Assembly (NCBI GenBank): GCA_029255685.2
Contig: CM055315.2
Coordinates: 33,237,501-33,301,500, forward strand
Source: Silene conica
Taxonomy: Eukaryota > Streptophyta > Magnoliopsida > Caryophyllales > Caryophyllaceae
Reading direction: 5' to 3'
Length of the DNA: 64,000 nt
The notes beneath the pieces are model-generated. The model ran no database searches, was not told the DNA's origin, and saw only the letters and a program-made list of their open reading frames with translations. Position numbers and translations under genes: made by a program. Numbering within the stretch: position 1 is the stretch's first letter; each line of letters begins with the position of its first letter. Below, in pieces: positions 21,180-33,867 of the stretch.

Positions 21180-23140
21180 TCATCATTTACTATATTAAAG
21201 CAACAACCGATAACCGCTATTTTAGAGTAAATAGGTGACGTGTCGCGTTTATATCGATCGACGTATAATATACAGATTATGTACACAGTAAATACGTAAA
21301 GAAGAACTACACACTCATCCACTATCCCCTACTCCTTCCTAAAATAACTGCTACGTAATTAATTAAGGCCATCATCCTCTCTATTCTGTAAAAGTTACTC
21401 AACACTAATTTGCATTTGTCTCGATCGTCTCGCTATCTTAATTCCTTGAATTTTTGCTAAACTGTAAAAGTAGTACTCTGTACTTTTTATTAACTTATAC
21501 TTTTAATTTTAACATAAATATGGCGTCTCGATTTGTATCTCGACTTTCCAAAATTCCAAAATTGAAGAAGAAAAAGAATTAGAAAAACAAGAAGAAGAAA
21601 ATGGATGCGCTTTGGAATTTGAGCAAATATCCAGTGAGTCATTAAGCATTATAGTCAATTACCCCTATCAATTTTCAAGATTTGACTATTAGTAATTGAT
21701 ACGGAGCATTAATTTTTTGACTTTTAATTGAATTTAATATGAAATAATTTTCAATTAGGATATTGAGAAAGATTGATTAGCATATTTTGTATTTGCGCGT
21801 ATCGGTGGTGGGTGACTTTGTTAAGCAGGTTGAACTTAGTCATTTATTGTATATTGGGAAGACAATAAAACAGAGGTTAAGTTCCATTTCAATTAGAAAG
21901 CACACAATATAACCAGGTTGAAAACATTACTGCAAAATAAGCTCTTTATACTATGATTGTATCACCCGGAAAACTCTCAATAGTATGGATAATTATAGCA
22001 ATTCAAAATTGTACTATTAAAATTATTGTACTACTCACATTTTCGATAAGATTGTCGATTTCTTCTTCCTTTGATCAATCAGGGGCTTTTTGTTATCGTT
22101 TTACATTTGTTTTATTTCTTTTCTCTTTGTGGTGCATGAACTCTTTACCCATTCATATAAAGGGTAAAAATTTCGTATTATTTAAAAACAATTATCAATT
22201 TACTTTTCATACAATGTACGAATTTCTTCTTTCAAAACATGCCAAATACCATATTTTTGCAAATCATTTAATATCCAACCATATTTTTTAATAATTATCG
22301 TATAATAGTAAACGATTATTAATCACGACATGTTTTTAGACATGATCGATTTTATGAAACTATTTTTGGGGTCATGTGTAAGAAGGGTCCGAAAATTTGA
22401 GGTGGAAGAAAACAATTTGATGAATATAATATAACTATTAATGTAGTGGAAGAAAATTTTCAATATTTGTAATGTTTTTTTTGGCATATGTGAGATATTA
22501 TAAATTGTTTTAACACTATACTACAGAAAACAAAGGTCAACGTGACAGAAATGTCCTCGAAAAAGTCATTTGGTTTTGTCGCAAAAGTAACATTATTGGC
22601 CCTAAACATCCGTCGCAAGATGTAAATTGAGACGAATTATTTCCTCCCGGAACAAAGATGACTCCGTCTCAACTCTCAATTGTCATATAAGAGTCAACAT
22701 TAGATGTTGTCGACTTTATGTTACTATTGAAACATGACCAACTTTATATTACTACTCCGTATTTTTTAGGTTACCCGTAATAAGGGTTTGGAAATTTTAT
22801 ATTGGAAAAATACAAACTAATAAATGTAATATATTAACAAATGTAGTTTATAAAGATATTTTCCAATATTTGTAATGTTGTTAGCTATTGGCAAGAAATT
22901 ATAAATATTTTAAACACAAATTATATATGGCCGGTCACAATTTTGTATTAATTACAAACAATTTAATTACTTTTGAACATCATTTATTTAAAGAGGATTT
23001 TTGAAAATAATGAATTATTGTTATATTTAGCCATATCTACGAAATATTTAATAATTTGTGATAGTTTTCATATTATTTCTACTATTTGTTATACGTAAAT
23101 AATAATTATACCCGTGCATTTTGCACGGGTTACACACTAG
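21180..23140 (+). mobile_element. Non-autonomous Helitron (1961 bp)
   Basis: The left end is TCATCATTTACTATATTAAA; the right end is a hairpin CCCGTGCA/TGCACGGG (23111-23129) followed by TTACACACTAG, ending in CTAG. Insertion lies between A and T of the surrounding tandem repeat (GGAA before, TAGTTAATTA after), with no target duplication; an uninterrupted copy of this site is at about 20774-20795. These are the diagnostic features of Helitrons. No Rep/helicase frame is present. A possible captured 5' exon is around 21520-21633. A frame at 21953-22291 (112 codons) shows no domain I know. Confidence 0.88.
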
Positions 23141-23373
23141 TAGTTAATTATTACAATATAATTAAATAAGGCAAGTTGAGTGTCATTTTATTCCACATAA
23201 CATTGCTAACATACATTAAAATAAATAAACTAAATAAGTAGCTTGTGTTGTCAACTCCACAATCAAAACTTATTCTCACAATTAATGGTAAAATAAATTT
23301 AGAAAATTGGCTGAAAAACCTTTTAAAATTCCACAATTTACTTTTTAAACAATCATAAAATAATTAATCTTTT
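23141..23373 (+). repeat. AT-rich dimeric repeat, copy right of the Helitron
   Basis: This continues the repeat broken by the Helitron: TAGTTAATTATTACAATATA through GAAAAACCTTTTAAAATTCC and the ATAAAATAATTAAT end, in the same orientation as 20299-21179. Confidence 0.8.
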
Positions 23374-25599
23374 CAATTATGTCATTTGCAGTTTAAATTC
23401 ATTTTTTTTCCCAACTCTCACTATTTGTCTTCTTTAATGCTTTTTTATATCATTTATATTACCACTTTCTTTAGGTGGTGGTTGATGGTGTTTAACCATT
23501 AATTTGTTAGCAAATGTATAGTGTTGTGTAATTGTGACATTATACTTTTTTGAAAAACCTACTTAAATTAATATTTTTTTGATTTATATGTTTAATCATC
23601 TCTAACACATATTTGTTCATCCATATGTTTAATCATCGCCATATGTTTTTTAGTTTATTGTTATTTGAAATTAATTATTTTATAGTCTTTATTACTGATT
23701 TTGTTTTTGTTTTTGTTTGTACACCGGATGGTTGACTAAAGTTTATCAACATTTTGACGAAATTCTTGTTTAACAATAAGGAACATAAGAAAGCTTATGA
23801 ACGTTTTGGATTTCGATTGTGGGAATATATTTGTAGATTTATTTTACAAATTAAGCACTTGAAATGAAAGTTCAATTCATATTTTATCGAATAAAGACCG
23901 TTTGGATCATTTTTATTATTTTTATATTTACATATTAAAGTGTTTTTTGGATGCAAATAATATTTGAAGGATGCACAAGATGATGTAGCTCCAAAGATAT
24001 TTCGATGATAATGTTGATGGAGAGAATGGAAAAAAAATCTATAGATGACTATATTAAAGTATTGATTTCTTAGCTTAACCATGTAGAATGTCACTGAAGT
24101 TTTTCCACACCGGGATTAGATTTGATATGCGATAAACACATCGTTAAACTCTTAAATGACAATGTTATCATGATATTTTGTCTAAAAATGTTAATTTGTA
24201 ATCCTTAGCTCTTTATTTTAGAATATATCTTTAAACTCATAATTTTTTATCTAATCATTTTCAACAACTCATTTTGCTCTTAGATAATATTCAACTATTC
24301 GTATGCATGTTACATATTTCAATTATTTTAATTTATATTATTCACCTATGATGACGTGCATGTGTCGTTTTTACCGTACCATAGGTTTTTTTTGTCTGCG
24401 CACACACACATATAAAATGAGTTTTAGGGATCTTTCAAGAGAGGTGAAACTCTCTAATGAGTTATTGTCTGTATCATTTTCCCTTTGTTCAGTTTCTCAA
24501 AAAAGGTAGTTTCCCACTGTCGTTTCCACAATTTTTTTTGAAAATCCAATGAAATTTTATTATATTTGCCAAATTTTAATGTGATATATATCATTGTTCC
24601 ATAAACGAAGCCAATCTCACAATAGCTGTATAAAATGGGATTACCAAGGAGGTAGAGATATGACACGAACTCTAGATATGTATGCGATAAAGAAACTCGA
24701 GAGAGATGCGCAAGACGATGAGGTAAGGAACTCCAGGATATGGACTTAACAATAGCGAAGCCATGAGAAGAAGGATAAGCATTAGAGGTAAAAAGATACA
24801 TGACATAAAGAGAGGTCAAGTAAGCTTCTGTATGAAGGAATAAATCGACAGAATTAGCATGGAAGGAGGGGGAAGAGAAACGACATGTAGAAAAGAATAT
24901 GACTTACCCTACGCATTTCCTAAGGATACCGATTTCCAAAATTCTCACAAGGTTCTAATTTCATATTTCTCAAATTAAGCAACCTGGATTATCGTTCTTC
25001 AAGAAGTATTTTCCCATAATGGTTCACCACACTATTAGCTCTTTGAGAGTTAAAGATGTAGGATCATCCCAATTTCAAATATTCCAAAAAATTCGGGGTA
25101 TCTCCATAACACCTAAAGTCCAACAAATCTCTACACCATTTCTAACTTACAATCATCGTATTCCATACATCTTCAACTCTCAAATCTTTCAATCCTCAAC
25201 GCTCCCACCTTTCATCTAACCACTCTATTCCAATAATCTGTGAAAAATAAGTCCTTAGAACTCCTCAAGTATCTCAAAAGACGAACACTAAGATCCATTA
25301 TTAACATTCTCACACATTTGTCTATGTAGCCAAACGTCTTTTAAACATCTCAACATCAACATCTCACAAATCCATGAGTTCGCACTTCACTAGTTCAATC
25401 AAACATCTAAAGGCATAATCTTTAAATAAGTCTTCGAAGGTTGCATCACTAATTATTTCATCACTCATTCATCACTATAATTCAATTCTTATTCCTCAAA
25501 CATAACATCCTAATTGAAATCAAACAAAACCTCCAAAGTCAAGTAATACTAACTCATCTCACTCACTCATTCATCAGTAGCATCTTAAAGTTTTTTTTT
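23374..25599. other. AT-rich intergenic stretch, no gene recognised
   Basis: Several short frames occur (23795-24094 minus, 24303-24509 plus, 24454-24819 minus, 25019-25219 plus) but none shows a domain, codon bias or neighbours that support coding. The stretch is bounded by copies of the AT-rich repeat in opposite orientation (left direct, right inverted). I see no terminal repeats of a transposon. Confidence 0.5.
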
Positions 25600-25840
25600 A
25601 TGTATGTTGAATGTCATATGGAGTAAAAAAGATTAATTATTTTATGATGGTTTAAAAAGTAAATTGTGGAATTTTAAAATATTTTTCATTCAATTTTCTA
25701 AATTTATTTTACCATTAATTTTGAGAGTAAGTTTTGATTGTGGAGTTGACAAGACAAGCTACTTATTTAATTTATTTATTTTAATGTATGTTAGCAATGG
25801 TAGAAAAAAATGACATCCAACTTGCATTTTCTAATTATAT
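25600..25840 (-). repeat. AT-rich dimeric repeat, inverted copy
   Basis: This is the reverse complement of the 23141-23373 type: AATTATTTTATGATGGTTTA, GTGGAATTTTAAAAT, and GAGAGTAAGTTTTGATTGTG. It ends at the CACTA insertion point and resumes at 43585. Confidence 0.78.
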
Positions 25841-25843
25841 TGT

Positions 25844-26290
25844 CACTACAAAAAAAGGCCATTTAGCAACCAACATGGTTGGTTGCTAAACCTTTGTATT
25901 TGGTTGCAAACTGAGTTTAGTAACCAATTTGCGACTATTTTTTTTGGATGTTATAGGCCCAGTTGCAAAATCGGGTTGGTCGCAAAAATAGTCTCTAATT
26001 AGCTACTAAAACTATATGGTAGTAAATTAGCGTCTACATAATGATAGAGTTGCTAATTAGAGACCAATTTTATTGGACGCAATTTAGCAACTAAATATTG
26101 TTATGGTCGCTAATGTACGACCAACAGTTTTTAGTCGCTAATTAGCAACCAACTCTATTAGTTTCTAAACAACAACCAGCCGCTTTTTAGTCGCTAATTA
26201 GCATCCAACTCTATTAGTTTCTAAACAACAACCGATTGTTTTTTAGTCGCAAATTTGCAACCATATATTAGTAGGTTGGTTGCTAATTAA
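25844..26290. repeat. Left subterminal repeat region of the large CACTA element
   Basis: Short direct and inverted motifs (GGTTGCTAAA, GTCGCTAATTAGCAACC, TTTAGTCGCTAATT) are repeated about ten times. A segment with AACTCTATTAGTTTCTAAAC is duplicated at about 26147 and 26208. In CACTA elements such arrays bind the TNPA-type protein. Confidence 0.8.
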
Positions 26291-26473
26291 AATGCCAAGA
26301 GATTTGAGAAAAGTCTCCCTCATTAATTCATTGTACTCAAATTTATAAATCAAAACTTAAATACACCAAAAGTAGTCAAAATAGAGATAAATATCATCTA
26401 TGAAAAGATTTACAATAGTAGCTATTGTATCACATTACAAAAGATAGTCAATAATTCTTCCTTCTACCATATA

Positions 26474-26730
26474 CTCCCTCCGATCCAGACAAAAGGTAAC
26501 AGTTGCTTTTTGACACTATTCATGGTTGTAGGGAATCTTTGATATTACCGTTAATCTATAAGACAAAATATAGTCATGTGAGATCTTGTTTGATTTATCA
26601 TCATGAATGCTATAAGAATATCAAATTTTTATAATTTTTAATAATGTGTAAGTAAAGATATTCACGTTACAAATCGTGCCTCGACAACTGTGATAAAGCA
26701 ACCGTTACCTTTTGTCTGGATCGGAGGGAG
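26474..26730. mobile_element. Stowaway MITE (257 bp)
   Basis: The inverted ends CTCCCTCCGATCCAGACAAA and its reverse complement extend over about 33 bases, flanked by TA on both sides (26472-26473, 26731-26732). This is a non-autonomous Tc1/mariner element in the 3' flank of the TNPA-like gene. Confidence 0.92.
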
Positions 26731-27023
26731 TATATAGCAATGACTAGCATGCACGAATCTTAAACTTATTACTGACTGAAGTTGTTGAAGCCTTCAAATT
26801 CTTCCGTCTTACCCCAAAAAGTGACGGCTAGCACGTACGACTGTTAAGACTTCCTGAAAATCCAAGAATCTTAAGGTTTTTCCTCCTTATATACCCAAAA
26901 AGTTGCTGAATGCTGCAAATTCTTCCTCCTTACATATACCAAAAAGTTGCAGAGGCTTTCTAATTAAGTGTTATATACTAAATTTACCAGCTAAAGCATA
27001 AGAGTACCTAGACATAGTAGTGA

Positions 27024-28771
27024 TTAAGCTTGTTGGCTTTCAAACTCGCTGGGAGCATACCTACGCAACTCTTGAGACATCACATTTAGTGCATCATATA
27101 GTCCCTCAATCAATTTCTTCTGACTAGCCAGATCGTTTCCATGTCCATCTGTCTTTTTCTTTTCTTCGGCAAGTTGTCGCTTAGTATCTTCCAACTCTTT
27201 GGTTGTCGATGTAAGTTGTTCTTCGAGTACTGATACTACACTCGGGGTTGCTTGTCTTAAGTTCTTGGATGACCCACTTGGACAGTCAAAAAATAAAATC
27301 ACATTGTTTCCAGCTCCATAGAGGTTTCCTTGACGTGAAAATCCGCCTGAATGTTTTAGGAATATGTCGTTCTTAGTTGAGTTGGAAATTTCGCCGTTTT
27401 CTTCTATGGTAGCAACTTCGGCCTCATAATCATCCTACATAATAAATCAGAGTCAACATGTATAAGAATATTTTTCAGATTGACATGGTCCTAGCCTTAG
27501 TCAAACCTGCGAGGAATTCAGTTTAACCATGTGATATGTATCTCTTGCATGTCTCACAAGACTTTATGAAGTCCTCCACAAGCAATTAGCCTACCGGTAT
27601 ACGACAAACTAATGAATAGATCTAATTTAACCAAAACAAAAGTGGCAGATCAAACAGTAACAGCTTAACAGCCCCCATTCCAATCTTGCAGTTAACCAAT
27701 TCAAATGAAATAGGACAAGATGTAAGACAATTTGAACAAGGAAAGTAGAAAAGCCAACAGCCTCAACACTGCCAAATATTGTATCAATATAATTAAGTAT
27801 CTATGAATCTCACATTTAGCTTTGTTGCTCGGGGATCACAAAAAGACTTGTCTTTTGGCCTTTGATGTGTCCTCACAAAAAGTTCAGCTACTGTCGGAAA
27901 TTTTCCAGTATCTTTCATCGGGATATGTAAATGAATTTTTAGAACTAAGCTTTTATAAGTAATCTACTTCAAATATGAATTCAAATTTAGACATTTAGAT
28001 TTACCATTTTCTTAGCTATTTGCATAGATGATATTGAACCTTGACAATGCTTTGTGCCACCCTTCGATCCACCCATCCTATTGTGTAGATTTTGTTTTGA
28101 TTTCTTCTTAAACTCCAGACTGGATTTAACCTTTGGTCTGATTGTTGTCGACATCCAAAAAATAGTTTTATGAATGGGCACCTTGTCCGCCTTATACACC
28201 ATGTCTTTGAGACGACTCCCAGCTTTCTTATTGAACTGACCCTTCACTGCATGTGAATAATTTTCGCTCCATTTGAATTTTTCCCGTCATTAATAAATTA
28301 ACACCAACGAACACCAAACACATGTATCAGATGTGTTACAAAAGGGAAAGTGTAAATGTCAGCACCGCTACAAATTATTCATACCCTGAAAAATCTCCAC
28401 CATTGACCTTTAGCAATGTCTGATGCATTTTTCCAACAAGTATAAGGTGCATCGTAATATGATTGAATACCGTCGGTTATAACTTGAACAACTGAATTTG
28501 CATGGAACCTGCAAATTTAATACCACAAACAACCTAAAGCATAAACAATTTACGAGAATAAACTAAAGTACAGTAAAAACAATGAATATTACCATAATCC
28601 ATCAGGCACAAGAACTATGGTAGACGCTTGATTTCCACAAGTGTCAGAAATCTCACTGGCATATTGTTCCACATTGATGGGCTGAGTTGGTTCTTGAGTC
28701 TCGTCATCCTCTTCCTCCTCAAATGATTGTTCATCCATGTTACCTCGCAGCCTATTCATACGGCCAACCAT
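27024..28771 (-). CDS. TNPA-like CACTA protein (Ptta/En/Spm, Transposase_24 type), multi-exon
   Basis: Five exons can be followed on the minus strand: about 28771-28593 (acidic start, MDEQSFEEEEDDETQEP), 28508-28385 (QVITDGIQSYYDAPYTCWKN), about 28270-28005 (FNKKAGSRLKDMVYKADK, KQNLHNRMGGSKGGTKHCQG), about 27915-27795 (TGKFPTVAELFVRTHQRPKD) and 27434-27024 (DDYEAEVATIEENG). The last ends in a coiled coil (VLEEQLTSTTKELEDTKRQL). Donors GTAATATT and GTATGAAT and acceptors TTTGCAG and TATGTAG are visible. The pattern matches the second CACTA gene, a DNA-binding partner that recognises subterminal repeats and helps TNP2 excise the element in the nucleus. The exact borders of exons 3 and 4 are uncertain. 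I see no stop inside the assigned exons. Confidence 0.72.
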
Positions 28772-28976
28772 ATATCTTTCCAAAAGGCAGGTATAGACTT
28801 CAAATCGTATAAAACAGCTATAGACAAATGAACACATAAATGATGTACGTAACATAACTGAGTGCAATGATACTTTAATAATGCGAAATGTCAATAAATA
28901 AAGCACATAAATTAACATAAATGAGTGTCCAAGACATAAAAAAAGCTTAAGCATTAAAAGCATAAGTTCAGTTTTT

Positions 28977-31900
28977 TCAAGAATCATCATAATCAGAAAA
29001 ATTCCCTTCAAAATCGTCACTTTCAACCTCATCGCTACTTGTTTCATCATCAGTCGATACTTCCTCCTCCTCATCTGTTTCCACCTTAATTTGAATATCA
29101 TCGTCATTTTCATCAAGCAATACCTCTTCTTCAAATCCATCCCTCTCCCAAACTCCGTCCATACCATCATTAGGATTCGACAACAAAGGTGGGTTATCGA
29201 TGACCTCTTCTTGAAATGCTATTTGGACTTTAGGAATATCAATTGTTGTTCTCACTTTCACTGGGAACACAGCCCACCAATAATCTTTGTCTTTATTAAG
29301 GCTTGGGTAAGGCATAAAGTATACCTGCTGAACTTGATAAGCCAAAACAAATGGATCGTACTTGAAATACTTTTTTGTGTGATTCACCTCAACAAGTTTG
29401 TACTGTGGATGCACTATTGTACCGTTACCGAAGTCAAACCAGTCACACTTAAACAATATTGTCTTATAGCTTCTTGTTTCTCCACTATAAACCAATTCAA
29501 ACACTTCCTGCAAAATCCCATAGTAATTTGATCCTTGCAAGCTCTTCACGCATACACCATAATTCATCGTGGCCTTGTTCTTCCCATAAGAGTAAGTATG
29601 AAAATTATAACCATTAATGTAGTAATGATCATATTTTCGTACAAATTTATAAGGACCGATGGGAAGAGTTTTAATGAGATCTGCCTTGATATGTTCTGAC
29701 TTTGTACCCTACAATAATTGTTATAGTAAATATTCAAAGATTGCCGAAATAAATATTATAAGCTAGTACAAATGCAACATTCTAAGGTAAGGTAATATAC
29801 TTACATATTTTTTCAGCCATTCGGGAAATTGGTCAGCAAACTTGTTCCATATCTCATTAGGACGTACTCGTGGATGTAATCTTTTGAACTCCGTCTCAAA
29901 TACCCTTTTAAACATAATGACTATCAATAAGAGTTTCACAAATAAATAAACTTAAGAAAGGTTTGTGATGTTTTTTACCTTTCGTAATTTTTCAGCAACT
30001 CACAATTAGCTAATACATAACCATGAGCAACTTGATAGTCCTTATCATCCAAATATTTTATCTCGCCGCTAGTGCTAGCATGTCCCATGTTAACAGAAAA
30101 TAGTGGAGGGATATTTGGATCTCCTACTGGATTATTTCTTGGAGCATTTCGAACAACATCTCTAGCCTTTATGTCGACACCAGACTCGAAATAAAAGGAA
30201 CAAAAGTTAGAAATTTCTTCAGTGAGATAGGCGTTGCAAATAGATCCTTCCACCTTCGCCTTGTTGCCTACTTTTCTTTTTAAATGATTGAGAAATTTGT
30301 AACACAAAATTGAGATTAAATATAACGTATAGTAAAATTGATATGGAGTAAATATGAGAAATAACTCAAACATACCTTTCGAAAAGATACATCCATCTAT
30401 AATGAACTGGACCTCCGAGTTTTGCCTCGAACGGTAAATGGATAGGTAAATGCTCCATGACATTAAAAAATGTCGGGGGAAAAATTCTCTCAAGTTTGCA
30501 AATAATTTCGGCAATATTCTCTTCTAATCGAACCACATCTTTAATGTTTAAAGATGAAGAACAAATGTCTCTAAAGAATTGACTAATCTCTGTTATTGCT
30601 TTCCACACTTGAAGAGGAAGTAGCTCTTTTAAAGCTACGGGAAACAACCTCTCCATAAATGTTGGGATATGTGTCCTCAACAATAGTGTGATCACATAAT
30701 TAAAACTCATGACGAGAATGTGCAAGGGATGATACAAAATTATATAGTCAACTGACCAACATTAATCAGTAATGATTGGCTAGCTAGAGTTTGACATTAT
30801 TGTCGTATGACGATGGTGGTCAGTTGATCCCTTTAGGTCACACCTATAGGACAATTTCCTTAATTGATAAACTGATCAAATGTATATTGATACGAGTTGA
30901 TCATATTCCTTAAACTCGTATATCGAGAAATTAGAGGTTAAATCTTAGTATAAGATTTATGTTTGAAATTGAAACGTGTCAATTATCAAACATTGAACGA
31001 TATTTATGAAATGTCGTAATTAGAATGAATCAGTTTATATGTATTATTACAAGTGTTGTAAATCGTATTGACGATTTTTGAAATAACCATTTTATACATA
31101 AGTAATTATGAATTACTAGTGAAATTGTTAAATATGATTTATTTAATTTATAAATGATATTTATTTGATAAATATGCATTTTTAAATTAGAACAATTAAT
31201 TTTATGTTGTGACATATTGTATGTCACACATAAGTATACAAATTGTACAAAATGACATTTGATAAAATGGAGGTCCATTTTATGTAATGGTGGTACCGGT
31301 TTTTGGTAGTGGTAATTAAATGTGTTTTGTGTTTTAAGGACATAAAAACACAATCATAAAACATGTTCCTTGAGAACATTACCTTGAGCCAACCTATGTG
31401 TTTTTGGTAAGACAAAAAGCACTATTTGGTGCTCCCCATGATGGTTCACGGCAACCACACCAAAATACAATCAAATGTGGTGTGTTCAATACTACAAGTC
31501 ATTCATTCTATCCTTAGGGTTTTCTAGTGTGAGAAACCTCAAATAAAATCCTCTCAAAATATTATCTAATAATATTTCCATATAATAAGATTATATATTT
31601 TAATACTACACTTGTTGTAGTATTCATATTAATTATTCTAATAAGAGATTAGTATAAAGTTTAAGGAAAACCGATTATTACACCTAGCTAAGTGTAAGTT
31701 TCGGCTTTAAGGATTGTCTTGGGTGCATCTTGGAGGAGGTATCCTACATTGGATACTAAAGGTTGGAGGATCATCCTAGCACCGGTTTCGTCGAATTGTA
31801 AGCATTATATTCGACTCCATTATTCCGCATAAGTATTAGCATGCATAAGATCTAAATAATATCTAATTAAAATGTTAATTATCTAAAATATTAGTAAGAC

Positions 31901-33867
31901 TAAATTTTGGGGTATGAGACCTTAGAACCTAACAATAAATACATGACAATCGTGTGATTTCATGCCAAAAAGTTTCCCTTCTCGTAGGTTCACACACCTA
32001 CTCAAATTAGACGCATAACTGTCAGGAAACTTAAGGTCAAGTACCCATTTGCAAAGAACTTTCCTTTTCTCCTTAGACAACACAAACGGAGCAGGAGGCA
32101 TTGTCTCTTTCGAGTTGTCATGAAGGTGTAACTTTCGACGCTTACAATGAATTTGCAAATCTTTTCTTGCTTTCTTAGTATCTTTGGTCTTACCCTTAAC
32201 ATCCATTATTGTGTGAATAAGTTGATCAAAAAATTTCTTCTCGATATGCATTACATCTAAATTATGACGAATTAGAAGTTTGCTCCAATATGGAAGTTCC
32301 CAGAGTATACTTTGTTTTGTCTAATTGTGCTCAACACTTTTCTCGCATGAGCTGTTATACTCAGTAGCTTTAGGCAAGTTTGACACACGTTTCAAAATAT
32401 CCTCTCCATCTAGCCTTGGTGGAGGTATGGAGTGATCTACTTTGTTTTTCAGAAAACTACTTTTGTTGTTGCGAAACACATGATCAGGATGTAGAAATGG
32501 CCGATGACAATCGAACCAAGTTTGTTTCTGGCTATGTTTAAGATAGAAAGACTTTGATTTTTCCATGCAATAGGGATATGCCAACCTTCCTGCCGTACTC
32601 CACCCCGAAACCATGTCATATGCGGGAAAATCACTAATAGTCCACAAGAGTGTTGCTTTCATGTTAAAGTTTCTCGTTTTGGAAGCATCGTAAGTGATCG
32701 CCCCAACATTCCACAAGTGCTTCAATTCTTCAACTAAAGGTTGTAAATATACATCAAGCTTCCCTTTTGGATTCTTTGGACCAGGAATAATCATACTTAG
32801 AAACAAGGTCTGCCTTTTCATGCAAAGTAAAGGGGGCATATTATACGGTGTAAGAATAACTAGCCAGCATGAGTAATTTTTTCCAAATGGATTGAATCCG
32901 TCTGTGCACAAACCAAGTCTCACATTACGTGGTTCAACAGCAAAATCGGGATATGTGGCATCAAAGTGTTTCCACGCCTCACCGTCTAGTGGATGTGACA
33001 TCGTTTCATTGTTTCGTGGATATTCACTATGCCAACTCATATTAGAAGCTGTGCTTTTAGCTGCGTACAATCTCTGTAATCTAGCTGTGATTGGGAAATA
33101 TATCATAAACTCCTCAGGAATAAGCTTACCATTCGATTTTTTTTTTAAATCGTTCAGCATCACAAGAACCACATTTCTCCAAATGAGCATTTTCGTTCCA
33201 AAAAAAGACACACCCTTTGCGACATACATCAATCTTAAGATGTGGAAGTTCAAGACCCTGTACCAACTTTCTGGTAGCATAAAATGATTCTGTCATTAGA
33301 TTATCATCTGGGCATATATCTTTCATAAAAGAAGCAAACCCGTCTATTGCACGATGAGGAATGTTGAATTCACATTTCAAATTTATCATCCTTGAGGCCA
33401 TTGACAACAAAGTTTTCTTGCAACCATCATGTAAAGGTTTCTCTGCATTCTTTAACATATCAAAAAACTGTCTTGCTTGTTGGTTCGGAGGCTCTTCACC
33501 ATCTTCTAAACCCTCGTCACTTGACACTTCACTTCTTGGGACATACGAATCAATGGCCATATCTCGATAAGGATTTACTGACTCCTTACTTCACTACTTG
33601 GCTGAGCTTCTACGTATGTTTCACCATGACAACTCCAACAAGAGTAATTATCACGATACCCGTTCTTGTATAAGTGTAATTTAACTGAGTCGACTTCCAT
33701 ATATGGCTTATTCCAGCAATTAGAACACGGGCATTTTAAAAAAGGGTATTGTCTAAAATTTTCATGGTCACAAGCAAAATTTATAAAAGTATCTACCCAA
33801 CAACAAACTCATTTCTAAGATACCCGTCTTCATCTACTCTATTGTACATCCACTCCCGATCAACCAT
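28977..33867 (-). pseudogene. TNP2-type CACTA transposase, disrupted
   Basis: From 33867 the order is: transposase-associated domain (MVDREWMYNRVDEDGY, KCPCSNCWNKPYME); Transposase_21 core (SEYPRNNETMSHPLDGEAWK, LGLCTDGFNPFG, IPGPKNPKGKLDVYLQPLVE); the RHNLDVMHIEK segment; DUF4218 (ALKELLPLQVWKAITEISQF, HLPIHLPFEAKLGG); then exons about 29979, 29904-29805 and 29708-28977 with DUF4216 (KYDHYYINGYNFHT, KCDWFDFGNGT) and an acidic tail. The protein would cut the element at its ends. Lesions: frameshifts near 33805 and 33590, a frameshift at a ten-base T run (33136-33145), an in-frame TAG at 32321-32323, and a copia solo LTR at 30660-31934 between KSHDCHVF and RLFPVALKE. It is therefore inactive. 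Confidence 0.9.
30660..31934 (+). mobile_element. Ty1/copia solo LTR (1275 bp), TSD ATAAA
   Basis: It starts TGTTGGGATATGTGTCCTC and ends GAACCTAACA, flanked by ATAAA at 30655-30659 and 31935-31939. The TG...CA ends and the 5' sequence are typical of plant copia LTRs. No internal region or second LTR is present, so it is a solo LTR left by recombination. It interrupts the TNP2 frame exactly between two pieces that otherwise join. Confidence 0.9.

Noticed and set aside
21953..22291. 112-codon frame in the Helitron
   Set aside because: Hydrophobic residues from AT-rich DNA, no Rep or helicase motifs.
24454..24819. 121-codon minus-strand frame
   Set aside because: AT-rich, no recognisable domain, no neighbouring gene signals. 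Kept as unresolved intergenic DNA.
29975..30514. 179-codon minus-strand frame as an independent gene
   Set aside because: Its first half reads through an intron of TNP2; only the part after about 30300 is transposase exon.
30366..30737. Start of the DUF4218 frame at 30737
   Set aside because: The first 27 or so codons lie within the copia solo LTR, so the true transposase sequence begins at about 30654.
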